The translations under genes were made by a program, and so were the position numbers. 64,000 bases of DNA from Deltaproteobacteria bacterium (GTDB lineage Bacteria > Myxococcota_A > UBA796 > CAJQPC01): contig JADKFE010000001.1 in NCBI GenBank assembly GCA_016717595.1, positions 62,001-126,000 of the forward strand, given 5' to 3'. Under the pieces are notes generated by a model. It saw nothing but the letters and a program-made list of their open reading frames with translations, searched no databases and was not told the DNA's origin. Each line of letters begins with the position of its first letter. The stretch's first letter is position 1. Positions 55,755 through 64,000 of this stretch are shown one piece after another.

Positions 55755-56378
55755 ATGGCCCGCCGCACCGCCATCAGCAACGCCGACCGCTCCACCATCT
55801 CCCAGTCGGCCAAGCTCTACTTCGACAGCACCGAGGCCGATCCCGACCTTCGCTCCACCTACGATCGCCTCTTCGCCCCGGCGGACGCCGAGCAGTCCGC
55901 GGCCCTCGACGCCCACCGAGCGGCGACCGTGGCCACTGAAGCCGAGCACGCCAATGTTGTGGCGAAGGACGAGCGCGTAGACGACGTGGTCCACCGCGTC
56001 CACGTCTGGGTGGATGTCAACCACGGCAAAGAGGGCGTGCGCGCGCTCAACTCTCTGTGGGGCGACCGCGGCTATGGCGCGCTCACCCGCCTGCCCTTCG
56101 CGGAGGAGGTCCAGGCCCTGCAAGACTTCATCCGCCGCGTCGATGGCGGCGCGGCCCTGGAGATCAACGTCTCCCTGATGGCCGAGCTGCGCGTCGCCGT
56201 GCAAGAGCTCGCCGAGGCCCTCGCCCGCCGCGCCCACGCCGAGGCGCACCAGGCGGCGTGCTCGGCGCGCCTCCAGGCGGCGAACACGGCGTTTGACGAC
56301 GCCTGGTCGCGGCTGGTGAAGCACGCCAAGCTGGTCTTGGGCGATGAGCTGGGGCGGATGGCGCCGGATTTGGGGTGA
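55755..56378 (+). CDS. Helical protein of unknown function
   Basis: 207 residues; GGAGGA 4 nt before the ATG. No family recognised. Mostly alpha-helical, with charged helices in the C-terminal half (LRVAVQELAEALARRAHAEAHQAACSARLQ) likely to form a coiled coil. No signal peptide, so cytosolic. It lies 70 nt before the G-domain NTPase gene on the same strand and may belong to the same functional unit as the defence-like genes, but nothing in it proves that. Confidence 0.7.
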   Translation: MARRTAISNADRSTISQSAKLYFDSTEADPDLRSTYDRLFAPADAEQSAALDAHRAATVATEAEHANVVAKDERVDDVVHRVHVWVDVNHGKEGVRALNSLWGDRGYGALTRLPFAEEVQALQDFIRRVDGGAALEINVSLMAELRVAVQELAEALARRAHAEAHQAACSARLQAANTAFDDAWSRLVKHAKLVLGDELGRMAPDLG

Positions 56379-56448
56379 GGGGGGCTGCCCTGCGGCGCCC
56401 GAGTTGGGATAGGGCCCCTGACTCGGCGCTCTGGCGTGGTGGTGGTGT

Positions 56449-58335
56449 ATGGCTTCGTCGTCTGAAGTGGCGTCTCCTGGCTCGCTCGATGAACAGCTCC
56501 ACGCGCTCTATGAGCGGATGACGACGCTGGCGGCCAGCCCGGAGCTGGACGACGCGCAGCGGAACACCCTGGCCGCGTGGCGGAAGCTGGTCGAGCACGC
56601 GGAGCGCGGTTGGCGTGCGCCGCTGCGACTGGGGTTGATCGGGCAGATCGGCATGGGCAAGAGCTCGCTCATCGCCGCCGCCACGGGCCTCCACATCGGG
56701 CCCGCGCTGGGCAGCCCGAGGCGGTGGTCGGTCCTGCCGGTCGGCGACGGCAACACGACCTTGGGCGAGCTGCTCGTGAAGGTCGAGCCCCAAGCGGCGG
56801 AGCTTGTCCTCCGGGTAGAGCCGGTGCCCGCCGAGCGGCTGGCGCAGGAGCTCACGTTTTTGGTCGAGGACACCTGGCGCGCGGCGCGGCGGCCCCCCAA
56901 GGAGGGCGCGGCGTCGGGCGGCGGCGGCGCCGGAGAGGAGCTCTACGACCTCTTGCGCATGTGGTTGACCGGCGGCGAGCGCAGCAAGAGGGAGGCGCGG
57001 GAGCTGCTGAAGACATGGGTGACGGCGGAGGAGACCTTACAAGACGCCGTCGCCGCCCTTAAGGCGCGAGTAGACCTCACCACACGCTCAGCGCCGTATG
57101 AGCGGCGCTTCCCTGACGATGAGGCCGGGCTCACCGAGCTCAAGAGCACCCTCGCTGGGCTGATGAAGGGCACCCTGGCCGACGCCCCGGCCCCCGCCGT
57201 GACCACGCTGAGCGTGCCGCAGAGCCGGGCGGGGGCCTTGGGGATCGACGCGGTGATCGACACCCAAGGCTTAGAGCCCACAAACACCCAGCGGATGCTC
57301 ACCGCGCGGCCCGACCTCATGGGGCTGATTGACGATCCCTCGGTGATGTTGGTCGTCTGCGCCGACTACACCGCCGCGCCGGACGGCGTGGCGCTGGAGG
57401 TGCTGAAGCTGCTCAAGGCCCAGGCGCGACGTTGGGAGGGGCGGACGCTACGCCTCCTCCTCGTGGACAAGCGGGAGGAGACGACGGGCGCGGAGGCGGA
57501 AGACCATCGTTTTGCGCGGATCGACACCTGCGCCAACCGTCTGCGGCAGGAGGAGCTTGACGGCGTCATCCCAGCGGAGCGCGTCATCGCCATCGACGTG
57601 CGCCGGGAAAACGCGGCCCTGCGGGGCGCCCTCGGCGGGATGGTAGACGAGGAGCGCACGCGGAGGGCGGGGCGGCTGCAAGAGGCGATCGGGCAGGCGG
57701 AGAAGGGGCTCACTGCGCTTTTGGGGATGTTGAGAGCGCCGCCCTTCGGCGTGAGATTGACATGCGGCTGTGGTGGGCTTGGGAGGCGAACGTCGGTGAG
57801 CTTCGTGCGTATGCCACGTTCCGCCCCCTCGACGATCTGGGGGAGTACATCCTGCGAGGCAGGCCCTGGGTTGAGCATTGGTCACACATCCACGCGACGA
57901 TCCGCCGTCGTGGGCGCTACCACAAACTTGACCTAGCGAAGGTGCTCAACAAGCTCGGGTGGAAGGTGTGGGAGCAGTCGCGAGTGGACTACATCGGGGC
58001 GGTCCTCGGTCCGATCAACGCCACGGTGGACGGCCGAGTCGGCGCACAAGAGTCGAGTACCTCAACTTGAGGATGGCTGCGCTGGTTCAGGCGATGGAGA
58101 ATTGGCACGACGCCATCGACAAAGCTTACTTTGACGCCATCACGGCCTACTTCGCCTCACCCGAGGCCGACGCGCTCTGGGCCGACTGCCTTGAACGCTG
58201 GGGCCAAGGCCCTGGCTACGTCAATGACATCGGCGCGCGCCTGTTCCGGGAGAGTGAGCGGGTCGAGCTGGAGATTCCAGCCCACCTTCTTCGCTTCAAC
58301 CACGAGGAGGCGCTCCCCTCGCCCGCCGATGCTGA
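56449..58335 (+). CDS. P-loop NTPase (dynamin-like or G-domain-like), multiply frameshifted, next to a Septu-like pair
   Basis: About 629 residues if repaired. Walker A GQIGMGKS (about residue 66), a switch-like IDTQGLEP (G3-type DxxG), and LLLVDKREET (G4-like). The frame breaks at the G4 run 57723-57726 (missing base) and again within 58031-58055 (missing base); a third indel near 58310-58325 is needed to reach TGA 58333-58335. Continuity across breaks is shown by LTALLGDVESAALRREIDMRLWWAWEANV and by VEYLNLRMAALVQAMENW. The helical C-terminus is long. Overlaps the AAA start by a few bases. Confidence 0.65.
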
Positions 58336-59621
58336 GCTTGGCGAAGGTCAGCGCCACCAACTTCAGGAACATCGCGGAGGCGTCAAAGCCGCTGAGCGAC
58401 ACCACGGTGATCATCGGCGAGAACGGCAAAGGCAAGACGGCGTGGTTGGAGGCCATCGCCAAGGGCCTAGAGGCCATCCTGCCCGGCCTCGGCGCCTCCG
58501 CCGCCCCGCCGCTGCGGGAGGAGGACGTTCGCCACGTCACCCAGGTCGCAGGGGAGCGCACGTTCCGACAAGCGGTTTTCCCGATGAGCATCACCTTGGA
58601 AGGGACGCTTCAAGGCAAGGCGCTCCGGTGGTCCCGGCAGGTGGGCGGCGCGGGCGCGTCGGCGTCAGAGGAGGGCGCCGAGGGGCTCACCGTGATCACC
58701 CAGGACATCGCCCAAGAGCTGCTCCGCTGGCCCGCGCGGCCGCTTCCGGTCCTGGCGTACTACGGCACCCAGCGCCTTTGGCCACCCGACCTCAGCCCGC
58801 AACCCCGGAAGGCCGGCGACCGCTTAGAGGGCTATCGGGACTGCCTCGTCGCCGCCTCCACCCACCAGCAGCTCCTCTCATGGGTGCGGGACTTCACCTT
58901 CGCCGAGATCCAGCAGAAGAGGCCGGTGCCCCAGCTCAGAGCGATTCGTGAGGCGGTTCTCCGCTGTGTTGAGGGCGCGACAGACTTCTTCTACGACATC
59001 GAGACGGAGGGCCTTGTCCTCACCAAAGCAGATGGTGACCGCCTGCCCTTCGCCCAGCTCTCCGACGGCCTCCGAAACATCGTCGCCCTCGTCGCCGACA
59101 TCGCTTGGCGGGCCTCGGTGCTCAACCCCCAGCTCGACGAGCTTGCCCCGGCCTTGGCTGAAGGCGTCGTGCTCATCGACGAGATCGACCTCCATCTCCA
59201 CCCCAACTGGCAGCGGCGGGTGTTGGCCGACCTGCGCGCGGCGTTCCCGCGCCTCCAGATCATCACCACCACCCACTCGCCGTTCATCATTCAGTCTTTG
59301 GAGCCGGGCCAGCTCGTCAACCTGAACCCGAACGTCTCCGAGGATGAGCCCTACGCCGATGAGAGCCCCGAGGACATCGCCGAGCACATCATGGGCGTTC
59401 CGGTGCCTCAGAGAAGCCGTCGCCGCGCGGAGGCTGAGGAGGTCGCCGCCAAATATTACGAGCTCCTCGAGCGTGTGCCCAGGGCTGACGCCGAGGAGCT
59501 GGCGCAGGTGAAGGCGGAGCTTGATGAGCTGCTGGCGCCCTACAATGACAACCCCGCGTTCACGGCCTACACCAGCTTCTTGAAGCAGAAGCGTCTGGTG
59601 GCCGAGGCGGGCCGCCCGTGA
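58329..59621 (+). CDS. ptuA: AAA ATPase of Septu type (PtuA-like)
   Basis: 430 residues from the ATG at 58329. ABC-type/SMC-like ATPase: Walker A GENGKGKTAWLEA, signature-like LSDGLRNIVALVADIA, Walker B VVLIDEIDLHLHPNWQR and the H-loop TTTHSPFIIQSL. The C-terminal AEEVAAKYYELLERV and ending FTAYTSFLKQKRLVAEAG is typical of ATPases paired with an HNH nuclease (Septu/PtuA and retron effectors). In known systems PtuA forms a complex that controls PtuB nuclease activity. It overlaps the HNH gene as GTGA. No reverse transcriptase is nearby, so not a retron. Confidence 0.8.
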   Translation: MLSLAKVSATNFRNIAEASKPLSDTTVIIGENGKGKTAWLEAIAKGLEAILPGLGASAAPPLREEDVRHVTQVAGERTFRQAVFPMSITLEGTLQGKALRWSRQVGGAGASASEEGAEGLTVITQDIAQELLRWPARPLPVLAYYGTQRLWPPDLSPQPRKAGDRLEGYRDCLVAASTHQQLLSWVRDFTFAEIQQKRPVPQLRAIREAVLRCVEGATDFFYDIETEGLVLTKADGDRLPFAQLSDGLRNIVALVADIAWRASVLNPQLDELAPALAEGVVLIDEIDLHLHPNWQRRVLADLRAAFPRLQIITTTHSPFIIQSLEPGQLVNLNPNVSEDEPYADESPEDIAEHIMGVPVPQRSRRRAEAEEVAAKYYELLERVPRADAEELAQVKAELDELLAPYNDNPAFTAYTSFLKQKRLVAEAGRP

Positions 59622-60340
59622 GGCCGGTGGTTCGTGGCGCTCATCCTGAGAGCCTCGTGATGGTGGAGTACCGCCACGCGCGACCGACGCTGCTTGAGCG
59701 GATGGGGGGCTATTGCTCCTTCTGTGAGGTGCAGGCCCCAAACCTCGACGTCGAGCACATTCGCTGCAAAGACCACAACCCGGAGCTGGAGCTGGAGTGG
59801 TCAAACTTCTTGTTGGCTTGCAAAAACTGCAACAGCACGAAGGGCACGACCGTGAGCACGGACGAGGACGTCGCCGCGCGGCTGTGGCCCGACCGGGACC
59901 GCACTCAAGACGCCTTCGTGTATGGGGAAGGCGGCGTCGTGTCGGTGGCCCCGCTGGTAGATCCGGCGGAGCGGAGAAAGGCCGAGCTGACGGCGGAGAT
60001 GGTTGGGCTTCTGAGGCGCCCGGGCGCGGGGCTCACGAGCGGACAGACGAGGACGGCCAGTGATCGGCGCCTTCACCTTCGGCGGCAGGCCTGGGACGAG
60101 GCTACCATCTCGCGAAACAACCTCCGCAAGGCCCCTGTGGAGGAGATGCGGGACCAAATTCTCATTCTCGCCAAGGCGCGCGGCTTCTTCTCCGTCTGGC
60201 TCACGGTGTTCCGTGACGACGCCGACATGGTCGACCGGCTCATCCGCGCGTTCAGCGGCACCGACCGCGCCCGCATCCTCACCCCCACCCCCACCGCGCC
60301 CCCGCCGCCCCAAGCACCCCCGCCGCCACCGCCAGCGTGA
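59618..60340 (+). CDS. ptuB: HNH endonuclease of Septu type (PtuB-like, TIGR02646-like)
   Basis: 240 residues, GTG start. N-terminal MRPVVRGAHPESLVMV, then YCSFCEVQAPNLDVEHIRCKD and WSNFLLACKNCNSTKG: an HNH with two zinc-binding CxxC pairs, in the form of PtuB/retron HNH effectors. Cuts DNA upon phage infection in known systems. The last 62 bp, coding a Pro-rich tail, overlap the convergent HExxH gene. Forms a two-gene unit with ptuA. Confidence 0.82.
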   Translation: MRPVVRGAHPESLVMVEYRHARPTLLERMGGYCSFCEVQAPNLDVEHIRCKDHNPELELEWSNFLLACKNCNSTKGTTVSTDEDVAARLWPDRDRTQDAFVYGEGGVVSVAPLVDPAERRKAELTAEMVGLLRRPGAGLTSGQTRTASDRRLHLRRQAWDEATISRNNLRKAPVEEMRDQILILAKARGFFSVWLTVFRDDADMVDRLIRAFSGTDRARILTPTPTAPPPPQAPPPPPPA

Positions 60341-61016
60341 CCCCCGGCGCGGTCAACGTCTCGCCGAGCAGCAGCCCGACAAACACCCCCACCGCCACCC
60401 CCAGCCCCCCAAACAGCGCCGCGCCCCAAGGACTCCGCCTCGGCGCCCCATCCCCCGCGCGCAGCCGCTCCAACAGCGGCGTCAGCCGCTCCGCCCACAC
60501 CGCGGCGTCTTCAGCGCTCACCCGCTTCGTCTGCCGCTCCCGGCACAGAAACCACCACTCCACAGCGGCGGCCTGCTGCTCCGGGTTCCAGCGCGACCAG
60601 TCCAGCCCGGCGCCAAACGCCCGATCCCAGCGGTACGCCCCCTGACGCCCCTCGCCCCGGAGCAAGGCCGCGAGCTGGGCGCCCACGCTCTCGCCGAGGT
60701 AGGCCCGGCCGCCGCGCTGGTGCTGCCACAGGTGCACACACTCGTGCACAAAGACGTGCTCACGCTCGGGCACAAACGCGCCGTGCTCGTCCAGCAAGGG
60801 TTTGCCGCCCCACACACGCGGGACGTAGAGGGTGTCGAGGATGACCTTGGGGATGCCCAGGGTGAGCGGGCCGTTCACCCAGATCACCACGCGGTCGGGA
60901 TCGAAGCTCGGGCCGAAGAGCTCGGTGACCAGGGCCCGCTCACGGGCGGTCAAGGGCCGCCGACCGGTGAACGGGCGCCGCGGCGCCTCAGTTGGCGGTG
61001 GTGGGCTCATCAGCAC
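60279..61016 (-). CDS. HExxH metalloprotease-like membrane protein (DUF4157-like)
   Basis: 245 residues, GTG start with GGAGGA 5 nt upstream. EHVFVHECVHLWQHQ carries an HExxH zinc site of the type seen in DUF4157/eCIS-associated proteins, where the second motif is HxxQ. Two hydrophobic segments are at the C-terminus (AALFGGLGVAVGVFVGLLLG and VTLAVAAGVLGAAGA). Last of three coupled minus-strand genes (WD40, STAS). Its first 29 nt overlap the STAS gene. Confidence 0.7.
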   Translation of the reverse strand: MLMSPPPPTEAPRRPFTGRRPLTARERALVTELFGPSFDPDRVVIWVNGPLTLGIPKVILDTLYVPRVWGGKPLLDEHGAFVPEREHVFVHECVHLWQHQRGGRAYLGESVGAQLAALLRGEGRQGAYRWDRAFGAGLDWSRWNPEQQAAAVEWWFLCRERQTKRVSAEDAAVWAERLTPLLERLRAGDGAPRRSPWGAALFGGLGVAVGVFVGLLLGETLTAPGVTLAVAAGVLGAAGARWGWG

Positions 61017-61332
61017 GCACGTCCTCCAGGCGCAAGCCCGCCAAGCCCAAGGAGCCGATCTTGTAGAGGGTGTGGGCCAACATCTGCGGGGCGCCGATGA
61101 GGGTCAAGGCGCCGTGATCGGCCAGCAAGACGCGCAGGGCGGTGATCCCGGCGGCGACGCTCACGCCGTCGGGGAGATCGAGGTGGGTGAGATCGAGGCG
61201 CAGGGGGCCCTCCCCCTCACAACCGGCGGCGCAGGTGAGGATCTCGGCCCAGCCCCGCTCGGCCTCGGCGGCGGTCAGCTCACCCTCGACGGTCAGCGCG
61301 CCGCCTTGGAGCGTGAGCGTGAGGCCGGTCAG
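60988..61332 (-). CDS. STAS-domain-like small protein, CTG start
   Basis: 114 residues; no ATG, GTG or TTG start fits, so the likely start is CTG at 61332, overlapping the WD40 stop as CTGA. Sequence pattern is that of anti-sigma-antagonist/STAS domains: LTLQGGALTVEGELTAAEAERGWAEI, LRLDLTHLDLPDGVSVAAGITAL, LTLIGAPQMLAHTLYKIG. Ser in the usual phosphorylation position of SpoIIAA is not evident (DLPDGVS). Co-transcribed with WD40 and HExxH genes, so all three may work together. Confidence 0.6.
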   Translation of the reverse strand: MTGLTLTLQGGALTVEGELTAAEAERGWAEILTCAAGCEGEGPLRLDLTHLDLPDGVSVAAGITALRVLLADHGALTLIGAPQMLAHTLYKIGSLGLAGLRLEDVRADEPTTAN

Positions 61333-63164
61333 CGGATCGCCCCGCCGGCGCCGTCGGAGGCGCCCAGGATGCCGCGCTGGTTAAACGCGAGCCACTGGCC
61401 GCCGGGCAGGCTGCGCAGCACGCGGCGCTCGCTGCCGTCCATGTTGCGCTCGATGATGGCGCCGGAGCGGCCGGGCTCCAAGAGGTAGCCGGTCTCGGCG
61501 TCTACCCAGGCGAAGGGGTGGAGGTCGTTCACCTCGTGGATGACGTCGTTGTTCTGCAGGTCCACGAACAGGACGGTGCAGCGGTCATCCGACGGCAGGC
61601 GCAGGGCGGCGTATCGGCCGCCGGTGATGCCCCAGAGGCGATCGATCTCCACCTTAAAGTCCAGCACGTCGCGGCCCTCGCCGGGGCGGCCCTCGCGGAT
61701 GGCCTCGCTGAGATCGTAGTGGCCGAGCACGCCGTCGGTGTCGAGCACGAGCAGGTCGGGGCGGCGGTTCACGAAGGCGAGGCGGGAGATGGGCGTCTCG
61801 GCCAGAGGCACCGGCGGGTGAACGGCGTCGCGGCCGGTCTCTGGGTCTAAGATCTTCACGGCACCTTTGGGGGTGACCACACCCAGCCAGGTGCCGCTGC
61901 CCGAGAGGGCCATGGCCCGGGGCCAGCGCAGCTCCAAGGCCTGGTTGCGGGCGAGATCCCACCAGCGCACGCCGCCGGAGGTGAGCTGCGCGGCGACGAC
62001 GCTGCCGCCCACGGCGATCTCGATGGCGTTCACCGTCTCTTGGCCGCCGTCGAAGAGCTTCTTGCCGGTGCGTGTGGAGTAGACGAGCAGGGGGCCCTTC
62101 ATGGGCTGCACGAGCACGAGCTGGCCGTCGCGGTCGATGCGGCTCCAGGCGAGCTCCCCGGCGTTGGGCTCGATGACGTTGACGCGGTTGTCGTCCTTCC
62201 AGACGGTGATGCGGTCGGTGTGGGTGGCGGCGCGGAAGGCGCCGAAGCCGCTCGCGGTGATCACCGGGGGCACACCCTCGTCGTTCTGGCCGTGCAACAG
62301 GCCGTCAGAGCCGCCCACCTGGATCCCGGCGTGGCTCCAGAGGCCCACACCGGAGGAGTCGGGCGCGCCGTGCTTGAGGCTCTCCACGGGCTGCAGGTCG
62401 GGCAGAGAGAAGACGTGCACCGAGCGGCGGGTGATGGCGGCGGCCTGCTGGCCGTCGGGGGAGAGCACGACGTTGCCGATGCCCGAGCCGCCGCGGGTGG
62501 CGAAGGACGCGCAGAGCACGCCGTCGATGACGCGCAAGAGCGAGATGCCCGCCGGGCCCGAGCACACGACGTAGGTGTAGTCCCGGGAGAAGTAGGCCTC
62601 GTCCGCGGGCATCTGGATCTTGTCCATGGGCAGGCCCTCGCGGGTGCGGAGGTCCACCAGGCGGGGCTGGCCGTTGCCGTCGATGCACAAGAGGCGATCG
62701 CCCCGGGCGTCGAACTCGACGGTGACGCCGCCGAAGCCTTGCCAGGCGATCTCGCGGTCGCCGCGCTGGATGTCCCAGAGGCGCACGAGGCCATCGACGG
62801 CGATCGACGCGAGGCGAGTGCCTTCAGGGGAGATCGCCACGCCGCGCATGGCGCGAACGCGGCCTCGGGCGCCCTCGCGGCGCTCCAAGAACACCGACTG
62901 GCCGTTGTCGGTGCGGTACACGCCGACGGTGCCGTCGTCGTCGCCGACGGCGATGTAGCCGCCGCCGCGGATGAGGCCGATGCTGTGCGTGATCGGCGCG
63001 CCGGGGTGGAAGACGAGGCCCGGGGCGGTCTCGTTGCGCCGGGTGACGGCCACGACCCCGTTGGCGTCGGCTGTGGCCCAGACCCCGCTGTGGGGATCGT
63101 AGGCGGCGCCGGTGATTGGGGCGTCATGGACGTTCGGACAGAACTGGTCAGCGAGCGACGGCAT
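61329..63164 (-). CDS. WD40-repeat beta-propeller protein
   Basis: 611 residues. Many WD40-like blades: PITGAAYDPHSGVWATADANGVVAV, AMRGVAISPEGTRLASIAVDGLVRLWDIQRG, GNVVLSPDGQQAAAITRRSVHVFSL, AMALSGSGTWLGVVTPKGAVKILDPETG. No signal peptide or membrane helix, so cytosolic. Propeller likely a protein-binding platform. First gene of the WD40-STAS-HExxH unit; 122 nt separate it from the divergent GH57 gene. Confidence 0.85.
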   Translation of the reverse strand: MPSLADQFCPNVHDAPITGAAYDPHSGVWATADANGVVAVTRRNETAPGLVFHPGAPITHSIGLIRGGGYIAVGDDDGTVGVYRTDNGQSVFLERREGARGRVRAMRGVAISPEGTRLASIAVDGLVRLWDIQRGDREIAWQGFGGVTVEFDARGDRLLCIDGNGQPRLVDLRTREGLPMDKIQMPADEAYFSRDYTYVVCSGPAGISLLRVIDGVLCASFATRGGSGIGNVVLSPDGQQAAAITRRSVHVFSLPDLQPVESLKHGAPDSSGVGLWSHAGIQVGGSDGLLHGQNDEGVPPVITASGFGAFRAATHTDRITVWKDDNRVNVIEPNAGELAWSRIDRDGQLVLVQPMKGPLLVYSTRTGKKLFDGGQETVNAIEIAVGGSVVAAQLTSGGVRWWDLARNQALELRWPRAMALSGSGTWLGVVTPKGAVKILDPETGRDAVHPPVPLAETPISRLAFVNRRPDLLVLDTDGVLGHYDLSEAIREGRPGEGRDVLDFKVEIDRLWGITGGRYAALRLPSDDRCTVLFVDLQNNDVIHEVNDLHPFAWVDAETGYLLEPGRSGAIIERNMDGSERRVLRSLPGGQWLAFNQRGILGASDGAGGAIR

Positions 63165-63286
63165 CCGCGATCTCCTCTCCCACTCAGCGGCCTGCGCCCG
63201 CCAGGGGAGCAGACAGAGGATACACCAGCGCGGTAGTATCTCACCACAACCGCCCTGGCGCCCCCGCGAGGATCACGAAGGCCCGG

Positions 63287-64000
63287 ATGACCCGAGCAGC
63301 CATCCTGTGGCATCACCACCAGCCCGACTACCGCGACCCGGCCACGGGCCGCCCCATGATGCCGTGGACACGCCTCCACGCGCTGCGGGGCTACCGTGAC
63401 GTCGGCGTGGCGCTCTTAGAGAGCGGCGTGCCGATGACGGTGAACCTCGTGCCGTCGCTCCTCGACCAGCTCGACTGGTACGCGTGCGGGGGCGGCGACA
63501 GCCACCTCGATCTCACCCGACGCCCCGCGGCGGATCTCAACGAGCATGAGCGCGCGGAGATCCTGCGCACGTTCATCGCGGGTCACCCGGCGATGTTCGG
63601 CGCGTGGCCCGGCGCGCGGCGGATCAAGGAGCGCCGGGAGCGCGGCGAGCCGTTTGGGGTGAACGATCTTCGTGATCTTCAGGTGTGGTCCACCCTCGCC
63701 TGGGTGGGCTGGAGCGGCGCGCGTGACGAGCGGGCGCTCAAGGAGCTGCGCAAGAAGGGCGCGGGCTTCACCGAGGCCGACAAAGACGTGATGCTCGCGG
63801 CCTGTGAGCGCCTCGTGCGCTCGGTGATGCCGCTCTACCGCGACCTGGCCCAGATGGGCGTGGCCGAGATCTCCGCCTCGCCGTACTACCACCCCATCCT
63901 GCCGCTCCTGATCGACACCGAGAACGCCCGGCGCTGCCTGCCCGATCTCCCGGCGGACATCCCCCGGGTCAAGCGCCCTGAAGACGCCATGGCCCAGCTC
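63287..64000 (+). CDS. Glycoside hydrolase family 57 protein, N-terminal part (runs off window)
   Basis: 238 residues are visible; the frame is open to the last base. ILWHHHQPDYRDP is the GH57 start with the HQP motif, followed by MPWTRLHALRGYRDVGV and MTVNLVPSLLDQL, as in GH57 alpha-amylase/alpha-glucan-acting enzymes. The catalytic Glu and Asp lie beyond the window. Probably acts on alpha-glucan or glycogen inside the cell. No signal peptide. Confidence 0.92.
   Translation, partial: MTRAAILWHHHQPDYRDPATGRPMMPWTRLHALRGYRDVGVALLESGVPMTVNLVPSLLDQLDWYACGGGDSHLDLTRRPAADLNEHERAEILRTFIAGHPAMFGAWPGARRIKERRERGEPFGVNDLRDLQVWSTLAWVGWSGARDERALKELRKKGAGFTEADKDVMLAACERLVRSVMPLYRDLAQMGVAEISASPYYHPILPLLIDTENARRCLPDLPADIPRVKRPEDAMAQL

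Noticed and set aside
58329..60340. Retron encoding AAA and HNH effectors
   Set aside because: The AAA/HNH pair resembles retron effectors, but there is no reverse transcriptase or structured ncRNA in the 60 kb around it. Septu-like is the simpler call.

Overview
The window is very GC-rich, densely packed bacterial chromosome. It looks like a member of the Myxococcota or another former deltaproteobacterial lineage. That is inference from gene content: two eukaryote-like Ser/Thr kinases (one with a sulfatase-modifying-factor domain, one with a PEGA domain), many lipoproteins, an ABC1 kinase, a PilZ protein, a Ski2-like helicase, and a myxobacterial-style order plsX-acpP-fabF-rpiB-glyA-nrdR-ribDE-ribBA-ribH-nusB. 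Start codons are often GTG or TTG, stops and starts often overlap by 4 nt, and at least two genes seem to have only CTG available.

Layout. 1-5 kb: TPR protein tail, heme-type DUF3365 lipoprotein, aldehyde dehydrogenase, NAD(P) oxidoreductase, DUF523. 5-13 kb: lipase-like hydrolase, kinase-SUMF1 protein, ABC1 kinase, PRISE-type reductase, Ski2-like helicase, then tRNA-Gln and two identical tRNA-Glu genes on the minus strand behind a hairpin terminator. 13-15 kb: ArsR regulator, Tat-type lipoprotein and a radical-SAM-like protein without the FeS cysteines. 15.4-25.8 kb: a housekeeping superoperon on the plus strand (DUF177, rpmF, plsX, DUF99, acpP, fabF, rpiB, glyA, nrdR, ribD, ribE, ribBA, ribH, nusB, DUF2752). 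The usual fabH-fabD-fabG block is absent, and the GTP cyclohydrolase II half of RibBA has lost its zinc cysteines.

26-42 kb: Sel1 protein, HD hydrolase, M32 carboxypeptidase, cysteine-cluster protein, MscS channel, PlsC acyltransferase, B12-binding radical SAM protein, DUF475/TerC membrane protein, a beta-helix/diheme-cytochrome gene pair, homocysteine methyltransferase, then a minus-strand trio of sigma-like factor, unknown protein and a Lon-type Ser/Lys protease domain fused to TPRs, followed by a YbhN-like flippase and a sterol-desaturase-type hydroxylase. 42-50 kb: a plus-strand envelope cluster (kinase-PEGA, TPR fused to a TonB-dependent receptor, lipoprotein, PilZ, GspC-like PDZ protein, SRPBCC).

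50-64 kb: FMO and SDR (divergent), a P-loop-less ParA-like protein, a PKD lipoprotein, a 19-unit 21-bp tandem repeat, a small Cys-rich lipoprotein, a helical protein, then a candidate defence island: a G-domain NTPase directly upstream of a Septu-like AAA ATPase/HNH nuclease pair. It ends with a coupled minus-strand WD40 / STAS / HExxH cluster and the start of a glycoside hydrolase 57 gene.

An important caveat: at least nine genes carry apparent single-base indels, many in C or G homopolymers, including the essential gene plsX. Both insertions and deletions occur. I read these as mostly sequencing or assembly errors rather than pseudogenes, and have joined the pieces, stating the indel position in each entry.
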